From: Chloroflexota bacterium
Lineage (GTDB): Bacteria > Chloroflexota > Dehalococcoidia > Lucifugimonadales > Lucifugimonadaceae
Length of the DNA: 55,107 nt
Assembly (NCBI GenBank): GCA_029262735.1
Contig: JAJCYY010000105.1
Span: 1-55,107 of the forward strand
Reading direction: 5' to 3'
The notes beneath the pieces were generated by a model, which was not told where the DNA came from, made no database searches, and worked only from the letters and a program-made list of their open reading frames with translations. The position numbers and the translations under genes were made by a program. Within the stretch, counting starts at the first letter, position 1, and each line of letters starts with the position of its first letter. Positions 1 to 6,662 of the stretch are shown piece after piece.

Positions 1-1
1 C

Positions 2-2077
2 CAGATTATCGACGGAACGCTGCGTGACTACGACTTCGAGGTGTCCGACGACGGGACAACGGCCCTGGCCGAGATGCGGATCTTCTCCGACCACGAAGAT
101 GACATATTTACGCTGCTACACGTCGCGGAAGACTTTACTGAAGGTGAGTTCGAGTTCTTCCTGGTCGGCAATGCCAGCGTGAACGCGACGTTCAGCGAGC
201 TTGCTGAGAGCGATCTGCTCACGGGCGAGTCGATCGGCATTGGAGTGGCGATCATCATCCTTGCGCTGGTGTTTGGTGCGGTGATCGCAGCGTTCATCCC
301 AATCCTCCTGGCAATCGTCGCGGTCTTCACCGCTATCGGCCTGACCGGAATCATTGGGCAGTTCACTGAGCTGAACGAGTTCGTGCCGAACATCATCACC
401 ATGATGGGTCTCGCTGTTGGCATCGACTACTCGCTGTTCGTCCTGTCCCGCTACCGTGAGGAGCGCGGGAAGGGCTTGGATAAACAGGCGGCCATCGAAG
501 CTTCAAGCGCGACTGCTGGCCGAGCCGTCGTGTTCAGTGGATTCACGGTGGTGCTGGCTCTGCTCGGTATGTTGATCATCCCTGAGCGCACCTTCCAGGC
601 GTTCGGGATTGGCGCGATCACCGTGGTGTTTGTAGCTGTTTTTGCGAGCGTGACGTTGCTCCCGGCGATCGTCGGGATCCTTGGTGACCGCGTGAACAAT
701 GTGCGGGCACCGTTGCTGCTGACTCTCGGAATTTTCATCATCGGCATGGTGATAGTCGCGGCCACCGTAGGTCTCGGCCCGATTGTGCTGTTACTTGCTT
801 TAGGGGTGATGGCGCTGCTCTCGCTTCTCGCGTTCATCCGACTGCGCAGCGGTGGAAGGTGGGGTTTCGGGCTCGGTGAGTCGAAGCCGTACGACCCGGA
901 GTCACAGGGCGGGATCTGGAACACGATCACTGTCAACGTCATGAAGCGGCCTTATGTTGCGATGACGGCGGCGACGGCGTTCCTGTTGGTGCTTGCATTC
1001 TTCTTCTTGCAGCTTGAGAAGGGCACGAGCGGCATCTCGGTCCTGCCGGATGAGGAGCCAATCAAGCAGGCGTTCGAAAAGCTGGATGACAAGTTCGGCT
1101 TCGGCTCTGATGCTCCGGCTTTCGTGGCTATCGACGGCGACGTCGACTCACCACAGATCGCCGCTGCGATTACCCGGCTTGAAGGCTTGATCGCAAACGA
1201 CCCCGGCCTGAATGAGCCGGAGGTCCGAATTGAACCCACGGTAAATCTTGCCCGCATCCGGGCCACCGTCCCGGGCGATCCGGTCAACCAGTCGGCTCTC
1301 GAGACCATCCGTCGGCTGCGCGGCAATCTCATTCCGCAGGCGTTCGAGGGTGTTCCTGCAGGCTCCTACCAGGCACTGGTCGGTGGTGATACTGCTGAGA
1401 TCGTGGACTCGGTTAAGATCACGGACGAGTACCTGCCGATCGTGTTCCTTGCAGTCCTCGGCCTCAGCTTCATTCTGTTGCTGTTCGCCTTCCGATCAAT
1501 CACTGTGTCGATCGCGTCGATCCTCATGAACCTGCTGTCGGTTGGCGCCGCTTACGGGCTGGTCGTGCTGGTGTTCCAGAAGGGCTTCCTGATCGACGTC
1601 TTCGGCTTCGAGCGGGTGGATCAGGTGGAGTTCTGGCTGCCGCTGTTTATGTTCAGCATCCTGTTCGGGCTTTCGATGGACTATCACGTCTTCATGCTGA
1701 GCAGGATCAAGGAGCGGTTCGACGAGACGGGCGACGCTCATGAGTCTGTGGCGTTCGGCCTGCGAACAACCGCGAGCATCATCACCGGAGCCGCTTTGAT
1801 CATGGTTGCGGTGTTCGGTGGCTTCGCGCTAGGTGACATTGCGTTCTTCCAGTCGATGGGCTTCGGTCTCGGCGCTGCGGTGCTCCTGGACGCGACGATC
1901 GTGCGGTCACTGCTTGTGCCCAGCATTATGCGCATCCTGGGCAAGCACGCCTGGTACTTCCCGTCGTGGATGGAGTGGCTGCCGAACATCTCGATCGAGG
2001 GGAAACCGCCGGTAGCCGCGCCAACGCTCGTGGAGAGCGTGCCTTCAGGTGGCGCTACATCGAGCGACGACGAGTAG
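2..2077 (+). CDS. MMPL/RND-family membrane transporter, 5'-truncated by window edge
   Basis: C-terminal part of an MMPL-family (RND superfamily) inner-membrane transporter, a family that exports lipids or hydrophobic compounds using the proton gradient. The frame is open from base 2, so the real start and first transmembrane helix lie outside the window. Two MMPL blocks are visible: GIDYSLFVLSRYREER near base 420-465, and GLSMDYHVFMLSRIKER near base 1670-1720. Each follows a run of hydrophobic helices, the usual two-fold repeat of the family. A soluble region lies between them (about 1010-1420), containing KGTSGISVLPDEEPIKQAF. The C-terminus is an acidic, Ser-rich tail. The substrate cannot be told from the sequence. 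A zinc-ribbon gene follows 66 bp downstream. The family call is secure; lipid export is only a family-level expectation. Confidence 0.93.
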   Translation, partial: QIIDGTLRDYDFEVSDDGTTALAEMRIFSDHEDDIFTLLHVAEDFTEGEFEFFLVGNASVNATFSELAESDLLTGESIGIGVAIIILALVFGAVIAAFIPILLAIVAVFTAIGLTGIIGQFTELNEFVPNIITMMGLAVGIDYSLFVLSRYREERGKGLDKQAAIEASSATAGRAVVFSGFTVVLALLGMLIIPERTFQAFGIGAITVVFVAVFASVTLLPAIVGILGDRVNNVRAPLLLTLGIFIIGMVIVAATVGLGPIVLLLALGVMALLSLLAFIRLRSGGRWGFGLGESKPYDPESQGGIWNTITVNVMKRPYVAMTAATAFLLVLAFFFLQLEKGTSGISVLPDEEPIKQAFEKLDDKFGFGSDAPAFVAIDGDVDSPQIAAAITRLEGLIANDPGLNEPEVRIEPTVNLARIRATVPGDPVNQSALETIRRLRGNLIPQAFEGVPAGSYQALVGGDTAEIVDSVKITDEYLPIVFLAVLGLSFILLLFAFRSITVSIASILMNLLSVGAAYGLVVLVFQKGFLIDVFGFERVDQVEFWLPLFMFSILFGLSMDYHVFMLSRIKERFDETGDAHESVAFGLRTTASIITGAALIMVAVFGGFALGDIAFFQSMGFGLGAAVLLDATIVRSLLVPSIMRILGKHAWYFPSWMEWLPNISIEGKPPVAAPTLVESVPSGGATSSDDE

Positions 2078-2143
2078 TGGCGAGGCGGTTGGCGGATTAG
2101 CTTCGAGCTGACGCTTTCCTGGAGCAGGTAAACTGGTTCGGTA

Positions 2144-2398
2144 ATGACAAGTTCTGAACAGGCTGCTTTCGTCTGCACGGTGTGTGCCCGCGTGTTGGCG
2201 GAGTCGCACGTGCCGCCAACCGCGCCGCACTGCTCAAGTTGCGGTGCTGCGACAAAGCCCAATGCTGTGATGGCGGCGAAGGCCGGGGGCGTGCGGTGTC
2301 TGCACTGCGACCACACCGAGCCTGCATACTCGAATGATAGGTGCCCTAACTGCGACACGACTTACGGGTCGTTTGCGGCGCGTGAGGCGAAAGCGTAG
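2144..2398 (+). CDS. Small protein with two zinc ribbons
   Basis: An 84-residue protein with four CxxC knuckles at C11/C14, C30/C33, C52/C55 and C67/C70. They pair into two zinc ribbons of about 20-residue spacing, so it should bind two zinc ions. No further domain is visible and I do not recognise a named family. The ATG at 2144 is preceded by GGAGCAGG about 16 bases upstream, which is loose spacing. It lies downstream of the MMPL gene on the same strand and could be co-transcribed with it. The next gene is convergent. Rubredoxin-like or nucleic-acid-binding roles are possible, but nothing in the sequence decides between them. That this is a real gene rests on the regular Cys spacing. Confidence 0.75.
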   Translation: MTSSEQAAFVCTVCARVLAESHVPPTAPHCSSCGAATKPNAVMAAKAGGVRCLHCDHTEPAYSNDRCPNCDTTYGSFAAREAKA

Positions 2399-2422
2399 CG
2401 ACTCGTCCTGATTCCGTCTCCG

Positions 2423-3754
2423 TCACCGGCTGAAATAGCCGAGTCTTCGCAGAATGTCGCCGGTCATCAGGTATGCGCCGCAGTGGAAGCCAATCACGGA
2501 GAGACCGGTGCCCTGCGGCAGGTAGCCCGCCGGATAGAGCCCCGGAATATCGACCGACTCAAATGTCGCCTGGTCCGTCTGCATCTGCATCACTTGGAAC
2601 CTGAAGTTGTCCCGCTTAGGCACCATGCTCAGAGCCGAAAAGCCCTGCAGAATGCCGTAGTCTGGCTCTCCGCCGATCTCAACGACCACATGGTCAACGT
2701 TCAGCGTCACGTCGCCCTCCGGCGTGCCAATGACAACGTCGCCGCCGGAGTGGAACTCTTTCGCCTCCGAGCCGTAGAGCAGGCCCAGTTGCTGCTGGTC
2801 GCCGCTCAGGATTTCGGCCAGCCTGCGGTAGTACGGCAGGTGTTGTGACTCATTTATCAGCTTCAGGTGCGGCTCTGGCTCCTGGCGCATTACATAGACG
2901 ACGGTCTTTCCGGTGTCGTGGCACTCCGTCGCCGCCCAGTCTGCCGAGCGACCGCCACCGATCACCATCACACGGTCGCCGGGCAGGTCGTCCGCGTGGT
3001 GGTAGTTGTACTGAATATAGGGCTGATCACTGCCGATTGCAGTCAAGTGCCGCGGTGAGGACTTTGGGCCGACGGCGAAAACGAGATAGTCGCAGCTGTA
3101 CCACTGGCGGCCGGAATCGGTCTCGGCCTCGACAAGAAACCGTGACCCGGCGTCTTCGGAGAGCGGTCTTATTGACGTGACTTCCGTACCGGTCTGGATG
3201 TGCTGGCTAAGGCCTAGCTTTTCAACGAGAGCGTGGTAGTAGGGAACGAGGTCGTCCCTGTGGATGAGCTCGTCAATATCACGTCTACGGCCTGTGTCGG
3301 CGTAGAACTGCAGCATCGGGTATGGCGCAAGCTCCATCCAGTGCGCAGGGCCGAGCGTGAGCTGCTCACGCGGGACGCTGTTCCAGAGGCCGCCGGGCTT
3401 TTCGAGCGACAACAACTTCCAGTCGACACGCGGCTTTTTGCTAAAACCGAGCGTCCAGTCTTCGAGCGGCTGCGCTTCCTGCGTCGGATGGTGCCGCATT
3501 CGGTAGAACTCGATCGGGCGCAGCCCGGCTTTCATGACGCGGTGCTGGTCGAGTTCCAACGGGCAGTCGAGGAACTGCTCAGCAAGCTGCTGCACTTCGG
3601 AAGCGGGAAACTGGAAGTCGCCCATGAAGTGCGGGTGCCAGCCTTCTAGCACGGCCGCTGCGCCGAGCCCGCCGGGACCTCCGCCAACAACGATGACGTC
3701 GTGGTGGGAGATTGAATCGGCTGCACCCTGCGTCAAGCGCTCAACACTCCGCAC
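2423..3754 (-). CDS. OSGIN-like FAD/NAD(P)-dependent oxidoreductase
   Basis: A 443-residue two-dinucleotide-fold flavoprotein. The N-terminal FAD site is VVGGGPGGLG (about residues 22-31) and a second nucleotide fold starts at VMVIGGGRSADWAA (262-275), as in flavin monooxygenases. The stretch SLEKPGGLWNSVPREQ (116-131) followed by WMELAPYP resembles the eukaryotic OSGIN (oxidative stress-induced growth inhibitor) family more than classical FMO or SidA enzymes; this is recognition from memory. No covalent flavin motif, signal peptide or membrane segment is seen. The start is a GTG at 3754; a TTG a few codons in is an alternative with a GGAG upstream. It is convergent with the zinc-ribbon gene and divergent from the enolase-superfamily gene, so it is a single-gene unit. 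Substrate unknown. Confidence 0.8.
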   Translation of the reverse strand: MRSVERLTQGAADSISHHDVIVVGGGPGGLGAAAVLEGWHPHFMGDFQFPASEVQQLAEQFLDCPLELDQHRVMKAGLRPIEFYRMRHHPTQEAQPLEDWTLGFSKKPRVDWKLLSLEKPGGLWNSVPREQLTLGPAHWMELAPYPMLQFYADTGRRRDIDELIHRDDLVPYYHALVEKLGLSQHIQTGTEVTSIRPLSEDAGSRFLVEAETDSGRQWYSCDYLVFAVGPKSSPRHLTAIGSDQPYIQYNYHHADDLPGDRVMVIGGGRSADWAATECHDTGKTVVYVMRQEPEPHLKLINESQHLPYYRRLAEILSGDQQQLGLLYGSEAKEFHSGGDVVIGTPEGDVTLNVDHVVVEIGGEPDYGILQGFSALSMVPKRDNFRFQVMQMQTDQATFESVDIPGLYPAGYLPQGTGLSVIGFHCGAYLMTGDILRRLGYFSR

Positions 3755-3874
3755 TCAGGAGTATGCTTCCGCATGTTCTGGCCGGGCTGAGACCGATTGA
3801 AATTGCAGGTAACTCGATTGCGATAGCCCTGCTCCGGCAGGCGTTGGAAACGGGGCACACGGAGAAAACGCAAA

Positions 3875-5041
3875 ATGGTAAAAGCACCGATCATCACGAA
3901 GATTGAGCTGACGGAGTTCGAGTATACGCTCAACAATATCGCCGCTGAGGGCACGATCAGCATCCCCGTCTACTGCGGCGGCTCGAACCTCCAGAGCCGT
4001 GCGCGCATAGTGCGGATCTTCACCGACCACGGCGTGAGCGGCGAATATCTCGGTGGCAGCGCGACGGAGCATTCGGCCATAGGAATGTTCTCCAACGCTG
4101 CGCTGGGCCAGAGCGCGTTCGCCAGGGAGCGGATCTACAACGATGCCAAGCAGGCGCTTCGGCAGCACGCACGAATGGGCATGTCTCAGGTCGATATGGC
4201 GCTGTGGGACCTGGCCGGAAAGTTCTTCGATGCGCCGGTCTATCAACTACTCGGCGAGCACCGGACGACGATGCCCGCATACGCCAGTACGTACTGCGGC
4301 GACAGGGAGTCGGACGGATTGGCTACGGCTGAGCACTATGCCGATTTCGCAGAGCAGTGCCTTGAGATGGGTTACAAGGCGTTCAAGATTCACCCGTGGC
4401 AGGACGCGCCGATCGATGAGCATATCCGGCTTGTCGAGGCTGTTGGAGAGCGCGTTGGCGGTAAGATGGACCTGATGTTGGACCCGTTTTGCGCCATCCA
4501 GACGTTCGGTGACGCGGTGAAGCTGGGGCGGGCGTGCGACGCCTACAACTACTACTGGTGGGAAGATCCAATGAAGGACGGCGGCGTCTCTGCGTTTGCA
4601 CACCGCAAGCTGCGGGAGCTCGTGAAGACGCCGATTCTCCAGCTCGAGCACACCCGCGGACTTGAGCCGCACGTCGATTTCATCGTTGCCGACGGGACAG
4701 ATTTCGTGCGGATCGACCAGGACTACGATGGCGGGATAACCGGCGTGATGAAGATCGCGCATGCGTCTGAGGGCTTCGGGCTGGATGTTGAGCCACATGG
4801 GCCGGGACCGACGCGGCGACACTGCATGGCTGCGATGCGTAACTCGAACTACTACGAGTTGGGGCTGGTTCACCCGAAGGTGGACCCGTTTCACGCGCCC
4901 GTGTACCTGAACTACGAGGACCGGCTTGACTCGATTGATGACAACGGCGAGGTGAGCGTGCCGGAGGGTCCGGGCTTTGGCGTTGAGCTCGACTGGGACT
5001 ACATCGAGAAGCACCAGACCGGTAGGGCGGTGTTTGAGTAG
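3875..5041 (+). CDS. Mandelate racemase/muconate lactonizing enzyme-type enolase superfamily protein
   Basis: A 388-residue member of the enolase superfamily, whose enzymes abstract the proton alpha to a carboxylate with a magnesium-bound enolate intermediate. The barrel shows metal ligands at D203 (MLDP), E230 (WWEDP) and E258 (LQLEH). K171 and H173 lie in KIHPW, and H308 in EPHGPGP is a candidate general base. The N-terminal capping domain covers about residues 1-130. The ATG at 3875 has GGAG at 3861-3864 with 10-base spacing. Family members act as sugar-acid dehydratases, racemases or cycloisomerases; the substrate cannot be set from this sequence. The gene stands alone: the neighbouring flavoprotein is divergent and the next gene is a metal-binding lipoprotein. 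A hairpin lies just after the stop. Confidence 0.9.
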   Translation: MVKAPIITKIELTEFEYTLNNIAAEGTISIPVYCGGSNLQSRARIVRIFTDHGVSGEYLGGSATEHSAIGMFSNAALGQSAFARERIYNDAKQALRQHARMGMSQVDMALWDLAGKFFDAPVYQLLGEHRTTMPAYASTYCGDRESDGLATAEHYADFAEQCLEMGYKAFKIHPWQDAPIDEHIRLVEAVGERVGGKMDLMLDPFCAIQTFGDAVKLGRACDAYNYYWWEDPMKDGGVSAFAHRKLRELVKTPILQLEHTRGLEPHVDFIVADGTDFVRIDQDYDGGITGVMKIAHASEGFGLDVEPHGPGPTRRHCMAAMRNSNYYELGLVHPKVDPFHAPVYLNYEDRLDSIDDNGEVSVPEGPGFGVELDWDYIEKHQTGRAVFE

Positions 5042-5042
5042 A

Positions 5043-5080
5043 TGGCCGTTTGGGCGGCCAATTGCAGGGATTTTTCGCCG
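5043..5080 (+). terminator. Weak hairpin after the enolase-superfamily gene
   Basis: A TGGCCG/CGGCCA hairpin at 5043-5060 starts one base after the stop codon. It is followed, after ATTGCAGGGA, by a TTTTT run at about 5071-5075. The U-tract is not directly next to the stem, so it is a poor intrinsic terminator. It is listed as the most likely transcript end for the upstream gene. Confidence 0.35.
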
Positions 5081-5115
5081 CGTGGACGTGATCGGTAGGC
5101 GATAGTCAGGCCAGT

Positions 5116-5140
5116 ATTTATGAGATTCATTCTCATAAAT
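5116..5140. promoter_or_regulatory. Perfect inverted repeat, Zur/Fur-like operator (site 1)
   Basis: ATTTATGAGA, a 5-base spacer (TTCAT), then TCTCATAAAT form a perfect 10-bp inverted repeat. Its AT-rich palindromic form, and its position before a ZnuA-type binding-protein gene, fit a Fur-family (Zur, Fur or MntR-like) operator. The right half-site TCTCATAAAT recurs exactly at 5261-5270, and CATAAAT also occurs at 5209-5215. The palindrome is seen directly; the regulator is inferred. Confidence 0.6.
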
Positions 5141-5243
5141 TTCCTGCAGTACCGCCTATTCAGAACGCTATTGACAGCAAACGGTATTCTGGTCAGAGTA
5201 TTCAAGATCCATAAATCGACTCATCCACAGGTATCTCTGAACC

Positions 5244-6206
5244 TTGTTATTGATACTGTATCTCATAAATATAGAAAAGTTCCTGAGCCAGTCCGCTCGC
5301 CGTTTCCTCAGGTCGGCGATTGCGGCCGCAGTCCTTGCCGTTTTTGTTGCGTGTAGCAGTGGATCCGGCACAGTGGACGGCTCACCGACGCCTGTGCCGT
5401 CGCTCAGCGTGGTGACGACAATCTATCCGGTCACGTATTTCGCAGAGCGGATTGGAGGCGAGCGAGTTGAGGTGCGCTCACTGGCTAAGCCGGGTGTCGA
5501 GGCGCATGATTTCGAGCCAACTCCGGGCGACATCATCGAGATCACAAAAGCCGATGTTTTGATCTACACCGACCCATCGTTCGAGGGATGGGTCGAAAAC
5601 GCCGTAGAGAGCGTTGGCGGCGAGTCGCTGACCGTAGTCCGCACGGCGAACCTGGGCGGCGATCCACATGACCATGACGGTATCGACCCGCATGTCTGGC
5701 TGGACCCGCTACTGGCGGCTGAGCAGGTTCGGACGATTCAGGCGGCGTTCGTGGTTGCCGATTCAGCGGGCACTGAGCTTTATCGAGACAACGCAAATGC
5801 ACTGACGGCGGAGTTGTCTGAGCTGGACCGGGGGTTCGCAAGTGCGCTGGATTCCTGTGAACTGGACCACATCGTGGTTTCTCACGAGGCGTACGGCCAC
5901 CTGGCGGAGCGGTATCGGCTCGTGCAGATCGGGCTTGCCGATCTCTCGGCTGAGTTTGAAACCACTCCTCAACGGATCGCAGACATCATCGAGCAGATGG
6001 GTTCGATTGGCGTTGGCCACATCCTGCAGGAGCCGATTTTGAGCGATGACCTGGCAGAGACGGTTGCTGCTGAGACCGGGGCGGATATCCTGCCGCTACA
6101 TCCGCTGGAGTCGTTGACCGCTGCTGAGCTTGAGAATGGCGACGACTATTTTTCGGTAATGCGAAGGAATCTTGATTCGCTGCGGACGGCGCTGCGATGC
6201 GGTTGA
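5244..6206 (+). CDS. ZnuA/TroA-type metal ABC transporter substrate-binding lipoprotein
   Basis: A cluster A-I solute-binding protein for zinc or manganese uptake, anchored outside the membrane as a lipoprotein. The N-terminus has a basic stretch (SARRFLRS), a hydrophobic core and a lipobox ending FVAC. Likely metal ligands are the His in GVEAHDFEP, the His in DPHVWLDP, and the His in VSHEAYGHL, with an acidic residue near LQEPILSDD. A short His-rich loop (DPHDHDGIDPH) is typical of zinc-binding members. The open frame begins at TTG 5244, but the first codons are hydrophobic and overlap a probable operator, so a start at TTG 5250 or CTG 5283 is also possible. No permease or ATPase gene lies in the window. 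Zinc rather than manganese is inferred from the His loop and the Zur-like boxes. Confidence 0.9.
   Translation: MLLILYLINIEKFLSQSARRFLRSAIAAAVLAVFVACSSGSGTVDGSPTPVPSLSVVTTIYPVTYFAERIGGERVEVRSLAKPGVEAHDFEPTPGDIIEITKADVLIYTDPSFEGWVENAVESVGGESLTVVRTANLGGDPHDHDGIDPHVWLDPLLAAEQVRTIQAAFVVADSAGTELYRDNANALTAELSELDRGFASALDSCELDHIVVSHEAYGHLAERYRLVQIGLADLSAEFETTPQRIADIIEQMGSIGVGHILQEPILSDDLAETVAAETGADILPLHPLESLTAAELENGDDYFSVMRRNLDSLRTALRCG
5246..5270. promoter_or_regulatory. Second, degenerate copy of the Zur/Fur-like operator (site 2)
   Basis: The right half TCTCATAAAT (5261-5270) is identical to that of site 1. The left half, GTTATTGATA (5246-5255), matches the site-1 left half at 6 of 10 bases. A smaller palindrome GATAC-T-GTATC sits inside at 5252-5262. 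The site overlaps the longest possible start of the lipoprotein gene, so either the operator lies over the initiation region or the true start is further downstream. Confidence 0.45.
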
Positions 6207-6219
6207 AGGTTGGTGTTAG

Positions 6220-6291
6220 GTCATTCCGAATTAGACTCGAAGCCACATTAAGACGGGTTTACGAGCGATACTGAATCAAGTTCGGCATGAC
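6220..6291. repeat. Family A dispersed repeat, copy 1 (diverged)
   Basis: Starts with GTCATTCCGAA and ends with TTCGGCATGAC, with CTGAATCAAGTTC near the right end. It shares the ends and inner motif of the 78-bp family A repeat but the middle has diverged. It begins 13 bases after the lipoprotein gene stop. Confidence 0.6.
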
Positions 6292-6334
6292 AGTCCGAAA
6301 AACACTATGCATGGACCAGGACGAAGGAATGGCG

Positions 6335-6427
6335 GATTCCGCTGAAGCAGAGAGCGGTTCTGGTAAGTTGCCTCATCCTCCCCGGGTCCCGCGCCCGCAA
6401 GCAGGCACCCGCGTTTCGGGACGAAGG
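6335..6427 (-). repeat. Family B dispersed repeat, copy 1
   Basis: Read on the minus strand, it begins TTCGTCCCGAAACGC, then GGGACCCGGG, GATGAGGCAACTTACC and AGAACCGCTCTCTGC, ending near AGCGGAATC. The same ordered blocks recur at 25849, 28471 and 47577. Confidence 0.8.
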
Positions 6428-6431
6428 GGGG

Positions 6432-6480
6432 TGATGTGACGGCTTTGCCGTCACCGGCGCAGCAAGCGGCGCTCCTACCA
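6432..6480 (+). repeat. Short repeat with hairpin (GTGACGGC/GCCGTCAC), copy 1
   Basis: GTGACGGCTTTGCCGTCAC is a hairpin and is followed by CGGCGCAGCAAGCGGCGCTC. The unit recurs at 28406-28455 with GTGATGGCTTAGCCATCAC, where the stem is kept by paired changes. With the neighbouring A and B repeats it fills most of the 456-base gap between 6207 and 6662; I see no gene there. Confidence 0.65.
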
Positions 6481-6662
6481 GGGTGATTTCCAGCAGGTCG
6501 AGCCGTTCGCATCGCATCAGTCAGGCTTCTGCAGGCATCGAAGAGATCAAGTTGGTGTCGCACTGGCCCGACATTGCCGGGTCAAGCTCCCGGCTTACGG
6601 CCCAGTTCGGTTACTTCGGGTGATATCGGACAATTTGGCTCAATCCGGGATCCTGATAAGAC

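Noticed and set aside
5120..5356. Possible 78-residue plus-strand gene starting in the operator palindrome
   Set aside because: Its first codons lie inside the inverted repeat and it overlaps the lipoprotein gene in another frame; no coding signal is visible.
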